This document shows, piece after piece, positions 16,273-24,685 of a DNA stretch of 64,000 bases. The notes under the pieces are model-generated. The model was not told the origin of the DNA. It did not search any database and saw nothing but the letters and a program-made list of their open reading frames with translations. This DNA comes from SHWB01 sp050246875 (GTDB lineage Bacteria > Pseudomonadota > Alphaproteobacteria > UBA6615). The stretch is from the NCBI GenBank assembly GCA_050246875.1, contig JBFWVF010000003.1, forward strand, positions 248,001 to 312,000. Reading direction: 5' to 3'. Positions within the stretch are counted from its first letter, which is position 1, and each line of letters opens with the position of its first letter. The position numbers and the translations under genes are program-made.

Positions 16273-17505
16273 CTACTCGGCGGCGTCCCGATCGGGGCGG
16301 CGGTAGCGGGCCGGCACTTCGAGGTCGAACAGGCGGGCCGCGTTGTAGCCGAGGATGTTGGCGCGCGCCTTCTCGTCGAGGAACGGCAGGTCGTACAGCC
16401 GCGCCGGCACGTCGAAGTCCCAGTGCGGCCAGTCGGAGGCGTAGAGCAGCTGCGTCGGCGCCGCGATGGCCTTGAAGGTCGCCTCGAGCAGCTTCAGGTT
16501 CGACGTCTCCAGCGGCTGCATCGTGTAGTACATCTCGCGCATGTAGTCGCTCGGCAGGCGCTTCAGCAGCGGCGCCTCGGAGGAGCGCATCAGGTACTCG
16601 TTGTCGAGGCGTTGCATCAGGAACACCACCCAGGCGAGCCCGCTCTCGATCCACATCAGTTTCAGCTTGGGGAAGCGCTCGGGCAGGCCGTTGATGATCC
16701 AGTTGGTCATGTGGACCATGTTGGACAACACGAACGACAACGCGTGCATCGAGATAAAGCGGTTGAGCTGGCGCGTGTACTCGTTATGCCAGTTATGATG
16801 GGCGTGGAAGCCGATCGGCATCCCCGCCTCCTCCAGCATCGCGTAGAGCCGCATGTATTCGTTGGCGTGAACCGGCTGATAGCGCGTGCTGGTGACGAGG
16901 AAGCCGACCACGCCCGGCGCGCCGAGGAAGCGCCGGACCGTCTCCTCCGCCGCCGCCGGGGTGTTGAACGGCAGGTAGAGCATCGCCTTCATACGCGTCT
17001 CGTGCGGCAGCACCTGCTCGACGAGCCAGCGGTTGTAGGCGGTCGCCAGTTCGACCTCCATCTCGCGCACGGGATGCATGCCGAGGAACAGCAGGGCGTT
17101 GGGAAAGAACACCTGGTAGTCGAGGCCGAAGGCGTCCATCGACTTGCGCGACAGGATCACCTCGCGCGGCGCCGACGTGTCCGTCACCTTCTCCTTGAGG
17201 CCCTGGGCGTGCGGGATGCGGCCCCAGGCGTTCTGCCACTGCAGGCCCGGGGTGTCGTTGAGGAAGGCGCCGCGCCCGCTGCCGTCGCCGAAGGTGAAGG
17301 CGGCCTCGCGCACGGCGTCGTTCTCGATCAGCTTGAGCACTTCCGGCCAGGCGCCGCCGTCGCCGATGTGCGAGTCGACGTCGACGATGAATCGCGAGGC
17401 GAAGTCGCGCTCGACCGCCTGTCGCCTGGCATGCGCGAGGATGTCGGCGGAATCGCTGCGCTCGCCGATCTCGGCGAGACGAACGGGCTCGCGTTCGCTG
17501 GCCAT
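16273..17505 (-). CDS. Amidohydrolase family protein (amidohydrolase_2, ACMSD-like)
   Basis: 410 aa. TIM-barrel metal-dependent hydrolase/decarboxylase of the amidohydrolase_2 type. The first metal motif is FIVDVDSHIGDG (D-x-H rather than H-x-H), then GFHAHHNWHN, LMWIESGLAWVV, and YASDWPHWDFDVPA with the conserved Asp near the C-terminus, followed by KARANILGYNAARLFDL. Related enzymes decarboxylate or hydrolyse aromatic acids. It ends a three-gene run with a 105-residue protein and a Rieske ferredoxin (16-bp and overlapping joins), suggesting a catabolic or detoxifying pathway of unknown substrate. Confidence 0.87.
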   Translation of the reverse strand: MASEREPVRLAEIGERSDSADILAHARRQAVERDFASRFIVDVDSHIGDGGAWPEVLKLIENDAVREAAFTFGDGSGRGAFLNDTPGLQWQNAWGRIPHAQGLKEKVTDTSAPREVILSRKSMDAFGLDYQVFFPNALLFLGMHPVREMEVELATAYNRWLVEQVLPHETRMKAMLYLPFNTPAAAEETVRRFLGAPGVVGFLVTSTRYQPVHANEYMRLYAMLEEAGMPIGFHAHHNWHNEYTRQLNRFISMHALSFVLSNMVHMTNWIINGLPERFPKLKLMWIESGLAWVVFLMQRLDNEYLMRSSEAPLLKRLPSDYMREMYYTMQPLETSNLKLLEATFKAIAAPTQLLYASDWPHWDFDVPARLYDLPFLDEKARANILGYNAARLFDLEVPARYRRPDRDAAE

Positions 17506-17521
17506 CGGGGGCCCTCCCGCG

Positions 17522-17839
17522 TCAGGCGTCGCCGTCGCGCGGGCGGTCGGCCCACATCGACAGGTCGAACAGGTTGAGGTTCACGGCGCGCAGCATCTCG
17601 GTCACCAGCACCGCCACGTCCGTCGCCGTCGCCGCGTCGCGACCGGTGAGCGGCAGGAAATAGCGACCCTCCTGTTCCACCTTGCGAGCGAACAGGCGGG
17701 TGCCGGCCGTCAGCAGGCGCTGCACCGCCTCGTCGGGGATCTCCGACGTCGCCTCGGTGGCCAGTGCGCGCTCGGCGGCGGCAAGCGCCTCGCCGGCCGC
17801 CGCCGACAGGCGGCCCGCCTCAGCGTCCGGTGTCGACAT
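17522..17839 (-). CDS. Small helical protein between Rieske and amidohydrolase genes
   Basis: 105 aa, probably all-helical: EAGRLSAAAGEALAAAERAL, IPDEAVQRLLTAGTRLFARKVE and TEMLRAVNLNLFDLSMW. No signal peptide or cofactor motif. GGAGG lies 7 bases before the ATG, which fixes the start. Its start overlaps the Rieske gene by 20 bases and its stop is 16 bp before the amidohydrolase gene, so it belongs to that operon. I do not recognise a named family; a chaperone or small subunit of the amidohydrolase is possible but unproven. Confidence 0.72.
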   Translation of the reverse strand: MSTPDAEAGRLSAAAGEALAAAERALATEATSEIPDEAVQRLLTAGTRLFARKVEQEGRYFLPLTGRDAATATDVAVLVTEMLRAVNLNLFDLSMWADRPRDGDA

Positions 17840-18188
17840 AGATGCCTCCGTCGCGTTCACGCACGGCCACGCCGGCAAGGCGCAGCGAGGCGAGGCCGGC
17901 ATGGTGGCCGGTGCGCAGGTCGAACTCCCAGCCGTGCCACGGGCAGGCCAGGTTCAGCCGGCCCTCGGCATAGTGGATGCCGAGGCTGCGGCGGTCGGCG
18001 TCGAGCCGCTCCTCGACGCCCCGCATCACCTTGCCCTGGCAGACCGGCCCGCCCTGGTGTGGACATTCGTTCCGCCAGGCGAACAGTTCGCCGCCGACGC
18101 GGAACACGCCGATCTCGCCCCCTTCGACGGCGACCACGACACGCCCGCCGTCGGCGAGATCGGCCGTCCGGGCCACGAAAACCTCCAT
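17820..18188 (-). CDS. Rieske [2Fe-2S] ferredoxin-like protein
   Basis: 122 aa. Both cluster boxes are intact: ECPHQGGPVCQG (C-x-H) and LACPWHGWEFDLRTG (C-x-x-H), with the extra ~25-residue insertion between them (MRGVEERLDADRRSLGIHYA) longer than in typical NirD/BphF. Soluble electron carrier, as in ring-hydroxylating oxygenase systems or nitrite reductase small subunits. First gene of a three-gene operon with the helical protein and amidohydrolase. It is divergent, 153 bp away, from a ferredoxin-NADP reductase gene that could be its reductase. Confidence 0.92.
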   Translation of the reverse strand: MEVFVARTADLADGGRVVVAVEGGEIGVFRVGGELFAWRNECPHQGGPVCQGKVMRGVEERLDADRRSLGIHYAEGRLNLACPWHGWEFDLRTGHHAGLASLRLAGVAVRERDGGIYVDTGR

Positions 18189-18290
18189 GCCACCTCCCCG
18201 GTGCGGGACCGCGTCCGCGCCGTCGCCATTCTAGGCCGACGCCGCCGGCGCAAAAGGCGGGAATTCCCGTTGCGTGCCCACGACCGTGGG

Positions 18291-18320
18291 ATGACAGGCG
18301 CGGAGCGGCTTCGCTATAGT
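18291..18320 (+). promoter_or_regulatory. Probable promoter of the ferredoxin-NADP reductase gene
   Basis: ATGACA (18291-18296), an 18-base spacer and TATAGT (18315-18320), 21 bp before the ATG at 18342. Close to the sigma-70 consensus in a 70% G+C background. Inferred only. Confidence 0.5.
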
Positions 18321-18341
18321 CCGCGGCGTTCGGGAGGAAAA

Positions 18342-19661
18342 ATGCCAGTAAAAGTGGCGATTGTCGGCTCGGGGCCGAGCGGTTTCTATACGGCCGCGGC
18401 CCTGATGGAGCGCAGCGACGATGTCGAGATCGACTTCATCGAACGCCTGCCCACCCCCTTCGGCCTGATCCGCGGCGGCGTCGCGCCGGACCACCAGACC
18501 ACCAAGAAGGTCTCGCGCGCCTACGAGAAGACGGCGCTGTCCGGCCCGGTGAAGTTCTGGGGCAACGTCGAGATCGGCCGCGACCTGACGCTCGAAGAAC
18601 TGCGCGGACTGTACGACGCGGTGGTGCTGGCGATCGGCTCGCCGCGCGACCGGCCGCTCGGCATTCCCGGCGACGACAAGCAGGGCGTCTATGGCTCGGC
18701 CGATTTCGTCGGCTGGTACAACGGCCACCCGGACTTCACCGACCTCGAACCCGATCTGGAGACGAAGAACGTCGTCGTGGTCGGCAACGGCAACGTCGCC
18801 ATCGACATCGCCCGCGTGCTGGTCAAGACCGACGCCGAGATGGCCGACACCGACATCGCCGACCACGCCGCCCGGGCGATCCGTGCCGCGCCGCTGACCG
18901 ATGTCTACATGATCGGCCGCCGCGGCCCGGTCGAGGCCAAGTTCACCAACGTCGAGCTGCGCGAGATGGGCAAGCTCGAGGAGGCCGCCGCCATCGTCGA
19001 TCCGGCGCAGTTGCCGGCGACGGTCGAGGGCGACATGTCCGACCGCGACAAGCGCCTCAAGGAACGCAACCTGGCGACGCTGCGCGAATTCACCGCCCAG
19101 GACCCGGCCGGCAAGCCCAAGCGCGTGCACTTCGCCTTCTACACCCGCCCCGTCGAGGTGCTCGGCGGCGCCCGCGTCGAGGGCCTGCGCTGCGAACGCA
19201 CGACGGTCGACGCCGCCGGCCGTTCGGTCGGCACCGGCGAATTCTTCGACATCCCTTGCGGCCTGATCGTCGCCGCCATCGGCTACCGCGCCGACCCGGT
19301 CGACGGCGTGCCGTTCGACGCCGCCGGCGGCATCGTCGTCCACCGGGACGGGCGCATCGCCCCCGGGCTCTATGCCGTCGGCTGGATCAAGCGCGGCCCG
19401 ACCGGGGTCATCGGCTCCAACAAGCCGGACGGCGACCAGGCCGCCGCGCAGGTGCTGGAGGACTGCCCCGCCGGGGCGAAGCCCGGCCGCGCGGCGCTGG
19501 AAAAACTGCTGGTCGGGCGCGGCGTCAAATGGGTCGACTACCAGGCTTGGCAGCGCATCGACGCCGCCGAGGTCGCCGCCGCGCGGCCCGGCGCGCCGCG
19601 CCGCAAGTTCGTGCGCGTCGCTGACATGCTGTCCGCCCTCGGCCAGCCGGGCGCGGAATAG
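18342..19661 (+). CDS. fprA: FAD-dependent ferredoxin-NADP+ reductase (FprA/adrenodoxin reductase type)
   Basis: 439 aa. Transfers electrons between NADP(H) and ferredoxin. FAD Rossmann motif KVAIVGSGPSGFYTAAAL at the N-terminus, RLPTPFGLIRGGVAPDHQTTK, then NADP motif VVVGNGNVAIDIARVL, and the C-terminal YAVGWIKRGPTGVIGSNKPD, all diagnostic of the adrenodoxin-reductase family. A strong GGGAGG RBS ends four bases before the ATG. Downstream are korA and korB, so it may pass electrons from 2-oxoacid-reduced ferredoxin to NADP+; no ferredoxin gene is adjacent other than the divergent Rieske protein. Confidence 0.94.
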   Translation: MPVKVAIVGSGPSGFYTAAALMERSDDVEIDFIERLPTPFGLIRGGVAPDHQTTKKVSRAYEKTALSGPVKFWGNVEIGRDLTLEELRGLYDAVVLAIGSPRDRPLGIPGDDKQGVYGSADFVGWYNGHPDFTDLEPDLETKNVVVVGNGNVAIDIARVLVKTDAEMADTDIADHAARAIRAAPLTDVYMIGRRGPVEAKFTNVELREMGKLEEAAAIVDPAQLPATVEGDMSDRDKRLKERNLATLREFTAQDPAGKPKRVHFAFYTRPVEVLGGARVEGLRCERTTVDAAGRSVGTGEFFDIPCGLIVAAIGYRADPVDGVPFDAAGGIVVHRDGRIAPGLYAVGWIKRGPTGVIGSNKPDGDQAAAQVLEDCPAGAKPGRAALEKLLVGRGVKWVDYQAWQRIDAAEVAAARPGAPRRKFVRVADMLSALGQPGAE

Positions 19662-19883
19662 AGCAAAGCCTTGACTTGGGTGCGCAGAAGGACACTTTTC
19701 GCGACGGTTGGGACGGAGTAATCACCTGACGCCGGGTGGGCAGCCGACGGGCGGCGCGGCCACGGGCCGCCGGCGACGGCGTCGGCAGCCGGATCCCGGG
19801 CGGATCTTTCCGACAGCGGCACGGTTGGCGCCTCGCCGGGCGACAGGTTGGCGCGGCCCGGACGGTCACGGAGGACGGGACAG

Positions 19884-21758
19884 ATGGCAGACAGTGCGGC
19901 GGTAGACGAGCACGGCGCCCATGCGCGGCGGGAGCTCGACTCCGCGGTCGTGCGTTTCGCCGGCGATTCCGGCGACGGCATGCAGCTCACCGGCAGCCAG
20001 TTCACGCTGACGGCGGCGCTGGCCGGCAACGACCTCGCCACCTTCCCCGACTTTCCGGCCGAGATCCGCGCGCCCGTCGGCACGACCTTCGGCGTCTCGG
20101 CCTTCCAGATCAATTTCGGCGCCCGCACCATCAAGACCTCGGGCGACCTGCTCGACGTGCTGGTGGCGATGAACCCGGCGGCGCTGATCACCAATGTCGG
20201 CGACCTCAAGCCCGGCGGCATCTGCATCGTCGACACCGGCGCCTTCAACGAGCGCAACCTCGTCAAGGCCGGCTACAAGTCGAACCCGCTCGAGGACGGC
20301 AGCCTCGCCGAGAAGGTGCGGCTGGTGAAGATCGACATGTCGCGGCTGACGCTGGAAGCCGTGAAGCCCTTCGGCCTGTCGCAGAAGGAGGCGCTGCGCT
20401 CCAAGAACATGTGGGCGCTCGGCCTCGTCTACTGGATGTACGGCCGCGACCGGCAGGCGACGGTGAAGTGGCTGGAGGGCCGCTTCAAGGGCAAGGACGA
20501 CATCCTCGCCGCCAACGTCGCCGCGCTCAACGCCGGCCACTCCTTCGGCGAGACCGCCGAGATGCCAGCCGAGATGTCGACCTTCACGGTGCCGGCGGCG
20601 CCGATCGCGCCGGGCCTCTACCGCACAGTCACCGGCACCGACGCGATGGCCTTCGGCCTCGTCGCCGGCACGCGGCTGGCCGGCCTGCGCATGTGCTTCT
20701 GCTCGTACCCGATCACGCCGGCCTCCTCGCTGCTGCACGCGCTGGCGCCGCTCAAGGAGTACGACATCCTCACCTTCCAGGCCGAGGACGAGATCGCCGC
20801 CGTCGCCGCCGCCATCGGCGCCTCCTATGCCGGCTCGCTCGGCATCACCTCGTCGTCGGGGCCGGGCGTGGCGCTAAAGGGCGAGGCCATCGGCCTCGCC
20901 GTCGCCGTCGAGCTGCCGCTGATCATCGTCAACGCCCAGCGCGCCGGCCCGTCGACCGGCATGCCGACCAAGACCGAGCAGTCGGACCTCTACCAGGCCG
21001 TCTACGGCCGCAACGGCGACGCGCCGGTCTGCGTGCTCGCCGTATCCTCGCCGTCCGACGGCTTCGAGGTCGGCATGGAGGCGGTCCGCATCGCCACCAA
21101 GTACATGACGCCGGTGATCGTGCTGACCGACGGCTATCTGGTGAACGCCGCCGAGCCGTGGCGCCTGCCGGACGTCACCAAGCTGCAGCCGATCGACGTG
21201 GCGTTCCGCACCGAGCCGGAGGGCTTCCATCCCTTCCTGCGCGACCAGGCGACGCTGGCGCGACCGTGGGTCAAGCCGGGCACGCCGGACCTCATCCACC
21301 GCGTCGGCGGGCTGGAGAAGTCCTACGACACCGGCCACATCTCCTACATGCCGGCCAATCACCAGCGCATGACCGACGCGCGGGTGAACAAGATCCTCGG
21401 CATCGCCAACGACATTCCCGAGCAGACGGTCGACAACGGCACCGAGGGCGGCCGGCTGGCGGTGGTCGGCTGGGGCTCGACCTACGGCCCGATCAGCCGC
21501 GCCGTCGACAACATGCGCCGCGCCGGCAAGGACGTCTCGCACATCCACCTGCGGCATATCTGGCCGCTGCCGCGCAACCTCGGCGCGCTGCTCGCCAGCT
21601 ACGACAAGGTGCTGGTGCCGGAGATGAACAAGGGCCAGCTCCTCACCGTGCTGCGCGCCGAGTATCTCGTCGCCGCCGAGGGGCTCAACAAGGTCAACGG
21701 CAAACCGTTCCTGATCACCGAGATCGAGGCGGCCATCGCCCGCCTGCTCGGGGAGTGA
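19884..21758 (+). CDS. korA: 2-oxoglutarate:ferredoxin oxidoreductase alpha subunit (gamma-alpha fusion)
   Basis: 624 aa. Catalyses CoA-dependent oxidative decarboxylation of 2-oxoglutarate (or another 2-oxoacid) with ferredoxin as acceptor. The N-terminal ~200 residues form the gamma domain (VRFAGDSGDGMQLTGSQFTL), fused to the alpha domain with CSYPITPASSLLHAL, TSSSGPGVALKGEA and the GPSTGMPTKTEQSDL motif. RBS GGAGG about 10 bases before the ATG. Followed 5 bp later by korB. Such fused KorA proteins occur in aerobic bacteria as an alternative to 2-oxoglutarate dehydrogenase. Confidence 0.94.
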   Translation: MADSAAVDEHGAHARRELDSAVVRFAGDSGDGMQLTGSQFTLTAALAGNDLATFPDFPAEIRAPVGTTFGVSAFQINFGARTIKTSGDLLDVLVAMNPAALITNVGDLKPGGICIVDTGAFNERNLVKAGYKSNPLEDGSLAEKVRLVKIDMSRLTLEAVKPFGLSQKEALRSKNMWALGLVYWMYGRDRQATVKWLEGRFKGKDDILAANVAALNAGHSFGETAEMPAEMSTFTVPAAPIAPGLYRTVTGTDAMAFGLVAGTRLAGLRMCFCSYPITPASSLLHALAPLKEYDILTFQAEDEIAAVAAAIGASYAGSLGITSSSGPGVALKGEAIGLAVAVELPLIIVNAQRAGPSTGMPTKTEQSDLYQAVYGRNGDAPVCVLAVSSPSDGFEVGMEAVRIATKYMTPVIVLTDGYLVNAAEPWRLPDVTKLQPIDVAFRTEPEGFHPFLRDQATLARPWVKPGTPDLIHRVGGLEKSYDTGHISYMPANHQRMTDARVNKILGIANDIPEQTVDNGTEGGRLAVVGWGSTYGPISRAVDNMRRAGKDVSHIHLRHIWPLPRNLGALLASYDKVLVPEMNKGQLLTVLRAEYLVAAEGLNKVNGKPFLITEIEAAIARLLGE

Positions 21759-21763
21759 CAGCC

Positions 21764-22789
21764 ATGAACGTGCAGACCCCGCCGCAGAAGCTGCAGGCCA
21801 AGGACTACGCCACCGACCAGGAGGTGCGCTGGTGCCCCGGTTGCGGCGACTACGCCATCCTCAAGGCGGTGCAGCGCACGCTGGCCGACCTGCAGGTGCC
21901 GCGCGAGAAGACGGTGTTCGTCTCCGGCATCGGCTGCGCCGCGCGCTTTCCCTACTACATGGAAACCTACGGGTTCCACACCATCCATGGCCGCGCCTCG
22001 GCCATCGCCACCGGCGTCAAGCTGGCCAATCCCGAGCTTGACGTGTGGGTAGTCGGCGGCGACGGCGACACGCTGTCGATCGGCGGCAATCACACGCTGC
22101 ACCTGCTGCGCCGCAACGTCGACGTGCAGCTGCTGCTGTTCAACAACGAGATCTATGGCCTGACCAAGGGCCAGTACTCGCCGACCTCGCGCACCGGCAC
22201 GCGCTCGCCGTCGACGCCCTACGGCTCGGTCGACAACCCGATCAACGCCGCGCAGTTCGCGCTCGGCGCCGGCGCCCGCTTCGTCGCCCGCTCCTCCGAC
22301 ATCCTGCAGAAGCACCTGCCGGAAGTGCTGAAGCGCGCGCACGCCCATCGCGGCGCCTCGCTGGTCGAGATCCTGCAGAACTGCATCGTCTACAACGACG
22401 GCGCGTTCAGCCACTTCACCGACAAGGGCGTGCAGGCCGACATGCAGATCCATGTCGAGCACGGCCAGCCGCTGGTCTTCGGCGCCAACGCCGACAAGGG
22501 CCTGCGCCTCGGCCCCGGCGGGATGGCGCTCGAGGTGGTGAAGATCGGCGAGGGCGGCGTAACGGAGGACGACATCCTCGTCCACGACGAGAAGAACCGC
22601 ACCCAGGCCTTCATGCTGGCGCAGATGCAGCCGCCGGGCTTCCCGGTGGCGATGGGCGTGCTCTATTGCGACCCGGCCGCGCCCTACGACGCGCTGGTCT
22701 GGGCCCAGGCCGAGACGGCGAAGAAGAAGAACGGCGAGCCGGATCTGGCCAAGCTGCTCCGGCGCGGCCACACCTGGACGGTGGCGTAG
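21764..22789 (+). CDS. korB: 2-oxoglutarate:ferredoxin oxidoreductase beta subunit
   Basis: 341 aa. Thiamine diphosphate-binding subunit: WCPGCGDYAIL (Cys pair for the [4Fe-4S] cluster), SGIGCAARFPYY, the TPP motif GGDGDTLSIGGNHTLH, and NNEIYGLTKGQYSPTS. No 8-Fe ferredoxin domain is fused, so an external ferredoxin is required. GGGGAG overlapping the korA stop serves as its RBS. Together with KorA it forms the catalytic complex; 2-oxoglutarate specificity is inferred from overall similarity. Confidence 0.94.
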   Translation: MNVQTPPQKLQAKDYATDQEVRWCPGCGDYAILKAVQRTLADLQVPREKTVFVSGIGCAARFPYYMETYGFHTIHGRASAIATGVKLANPELDVWVVGGDGDTLSIGGNHTLHLLRRNVDVQLLLFNNEIYGLTKGQYSPTSRTGTRSPSTPYGSVDNPINAAQFALGAGARFVARSSDILQKHLPEVLKRAHAHRGASLVEILQNCIVYNDGAFSHFTDKGVQADMQIHVEHGQPLVFGANADKGLRLGPGGMALEVVKIGEGGVTEDDILVHDEKNRTQAFMLAQMQPPGFPVAMGVLYCDPAAPYDALVWAQAETAKKKNGEPDLAKLLRRGHTWTVA

Positions 22790-22875
22790 CGGACCCGCCG
22801 GGGGCCGTCCTCGCGGCCCCGGCCTGCGCCGTCGTGCCTGACCGGCGGCGCCCTGCGACCTAATCGCGCGCCGGG

Positions 22876-23991
22876 TTGTCGGTCGCGGCGACACAGCCCA
22901 GAGTCGCCGGCGCCCGCCAGCCGCAAGCGAGTGCGCAACCCTTGTCCGCGACCGTCTCCCGCGCGCCCGCGGCCGACCGCCTTGTCGGCTGGTGGCTCGC
23001 CGCCTGCGCGGTCATGGTGTTCGCCATGGTCGTCATCGGCGGCATCACGCGGCTGTCGGGCAGTGGCCTGTCGATCGCCGAATGGGCGCCGCTGTCGGGC
23101 GTGCTGCCGCCGCTGACGCACGCCGAATGGGAGCGCGTCTTCGCCCTCTACCGCGAGACGCCGCAATACCGCTCGGTCAATTTCGGCATGACGCTGGCCG
23201 AGTTCGAGACCATCTTCTGGTGGGAGTGGCTGCACCGCTTCTGGGGCCGGCTGATCGGCCTCGTCTTCGTGCTGCCGCTACTCGTCTTCGTCCTTGCCGG
23301 GCGCGTCCGCCGCGCCGAGGCCGGCGGTTTCGCGCTGCTGTTCGCGCTCGGCGGCGCCCAGGCCGTGCTCGGCTGGTACATGGTGGCGAGCGGCCTCGTC
23401 GACGAGCCGCGCGTCTCGCAGTACCGCCTCGCCGCGCATCTGGCGCTGGCGCTGGTGCTCTATGTCGCGTTGCTGCAAGCGACGCTGCGGCGGCTCGCCC
23501 CGCCGGCCGACGCGGTCGCCGACGACCGCCTCGACAGCGTCCGTCGCCTGCTGGCGGCGACGCTCGCCGTCGCGGCGACGACGGTCCTGTCGGGTGCCTT
23601 CATGGCCGGCACGCATGCCGGCCTCACCTACAACACCTTTCCGCTGATGGACGGCGCCCTGCTGCCCGACGGGCTCTACGCCGCGCCGTGGTGGCGCGCG
23701 CCGTTCGAATCGATCGAGACCATCCAGTTCAACCACCGCCTGCTCGCCATGCTGACGCTGGCGCTGGTGCTGGCGACGTGGTGGCAGAGCCGCTGGCTGG
23801 CGCTGGCGCCGCGCGCGCGCAAGGTCGCCAACGTCCTCGCGCTGGCGGTCGCCGCGCAGGCCGCGCTCGGCATCGCGACACTGCTGCTCGCCGTACCGCT
23901 GCCGCTCGGCGTGCTGCACCAGGCCGGCGCCGTCGTCCTGCTGACCCTGCTGGTCTGGCTGCGGCACGAGCTGCGCGGACGCTCCCGGTAG
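22876..23991 (+). CDS. ctaA: Heme A synthase (COX15/CtaA type)
   Basis: 371 aa. Oxidises heme O to heme A for aa3-type cytochrome oxidase. Eight membrane helices with the four heme-ligand histidines recognisable in EWLHRFWGRLIG, QYRLAAHLALAL, IQFNHRLLAML and GVLHQAGAVVLL, plus VVIGGITRLSGSGLSIAEW and AGTHAGLTYNTFPLMDGAL. The start is uncertain: 22876 is a TTG and another TTG lies at 22942; conserved sequence begins only near residue 35. Inner membrane. Convergent with hsp20. Confidence 0.92.
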   Translation: MSVAATQPRVAGARQPQASAQPLSATVSRAPAADRLVGWWLAACAVMVFAMVVIGGITRLSGSGLSIAEWAPLSGVLPPLTHAEWERVFALYRETPQYRSVNFGMTLAEFETIFWWEWLHRFWGRLIGLVFVLPLLVFVLAGRVRRAEAGGFALLFALGGAQAVLGWYMVASGLVDEPRVSQYRLAAHLALALVLYVALLQATLRRLAPPADAVADDRLDSVRRLLAATLAVAATTVLSGAFMAGTHAGLTYNTFPLMDGALLPDGLYAAPWWRAPFESIETIQFNHRLLAMLTLALVLATWWQSRWLALAPRARKVANVLALAVAAQAALGIATLLLAVPLPLGVLHQAGAVVLLTLLVWLRHELRGRSR

Positions 23992-24003
23992 CGCGCACGA
24001 CGA

Positions 24004-24036
24004 AAGGCCCGCCGGGGGTGTCCCGGCGGGCCCTGT
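24004..24036. terminator. Terminator hairpin between ctaA and hsp20
   Basis: GGCCCGCCGGG (24006-24016), loop GGTGT, CCCGGCGGGCC (24022-24032): an 11-bp perfect stem. Read on the minus strand it is followed by TTTCGTCG; on the plus strand the T-tract is weak. Likely bidirectional between convergent genes. Confidence 0.7.
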
Positions 24037-24059
24037 TCAGTGCGTCGGGGACGCGGCCG

Positions 24060-24515
24060 TCAGGCGGCCTTGCGCTCGATCTGCGCCTGCGACGCGCGCT
24101 GCACGGCGATCGTGCGGGGCTTCATCGCCTCCGGCACCTCGCGCGCCAGCTCGACCTGGAGCAGGCCGTTGACCAGCTTCGCGCCGGTCACGTGCACGTA
24201 GTCGGCAAGCTCGAAGCGGCGCTCGAACGCCCGCCCCGCGATGCCGCGGTAGAGCGTCTGCACCTGCTCGTCGGCCTGCTTGGCCTTGCCCTTGATGGAC
24301 AGGGTGTTCTGGTGCTGCGTGATCTCGATGTCGTCCTCGCCGAAGCCGGCCACCGCCATGGTGACGCGGTATTCGTTCTCGCCCAGCTTCTCGATGTTGT
24401 AGGGCGGGTAGGACGTGCCCTCGTCGACGCCGGAAAAGGCGGCGTCGAGCAGCCGGCTGACATGATCGAAGCCGACCGTGGAGCGGAACAGGGGGGTAAG
24501 GTCGTAGGTACGCAT
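24060..24515 (-). CDS. Small heat shock protein Hsp20 (IbpA-like)
   Basis: 151 aa. ATP-independent holdase chaperone. N-terminal MRTYDLTPLFRSTVGFDHVSR as in IbpA, then an alpha-crystallin domain (PPYNIEKLGENEYRVTMAVAG, LSIKGKA, YRGIAGRAFERRFELAD, VTGAKLVNGLLQVEL) and a C-terminal PRTIAV (I-x-V-like) tail. ATG at 24515 gives the IbpA-like N-terminus; a GTG lies two codons earlier. The leader carries a probable RpoH promoter and a ROSE-type thermometer, implying heat control of transcription and translation. Confidence 0.93.
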   Translation of the reverse strand: MRTYDLTPLFRSTVGFDHVSRLLDAAFSGVDEGTSYPPYNIEKLGENEYRVTMAVAGFGEDDIEITQHQNTLSIKGKAKQADEQVQTLYRGIAGRAFERRFELADYVHVTGAKLVNGLLQVELAREVPEAMKPRTIAVQRASQAQIERKAA

Positions 24516-24631
24516 GGTCACAGGTCCTCCTTAGAGCAACGTGTGGTCCGCGTCATGGCCAACCCGGGGGTCTGGCGGGACGCGGCTCTGCGTGCGCGGG
24601 CCCTCGCAAGGCACCCGCCGGCACACCGCTC
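24516..24631 (-). promoter_or_regulatory. Probable ROSE-type RNA thermometer in hsp20 5' leader
   Basis: On the minus strand the leader ends TTGCT-CTA-AGGAGGA (24539-24524). The ROSE hallmark is U(U/C)GCU pairing with the AGGA of the Shine-Dalgarno through one G-G mismatch, and it is present here with a tight loop. Upstream GC-rich segments can form further hairpins, and the ~115-nt leader length fits. ROSE elements are known before alphaproteobacterial small heat-shock genes, melting to expose the ribosome site. The motif is seen directly; thermometer function is inferred. Confidence 0.68.
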
Positions 24632-24660
24632 AATTTAGGAAGGACCGGCCCCCGTTCAAG
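24632..24660 (-). promoter_or_regulatory. Probable RpoH (sigma-32) promoter of hsp20
   Basis: Minus strand: CTTGAA (24660-24655), then CCTAAATT (24639-24632), with 17 bases between CTTG and CCTA. This fits the alphaproteobacterial RpoH pattern CTTG-N17-CYTATNT with one deviation. It lies just beyond the rpmE stop and about 115 bases before the hsp20 ATG, leaving room for the thermometer leader. Confidence 0.6.
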
Positions 24661-24685
24661 GGGCCTCGCGTGGCAACCGGCGCGC

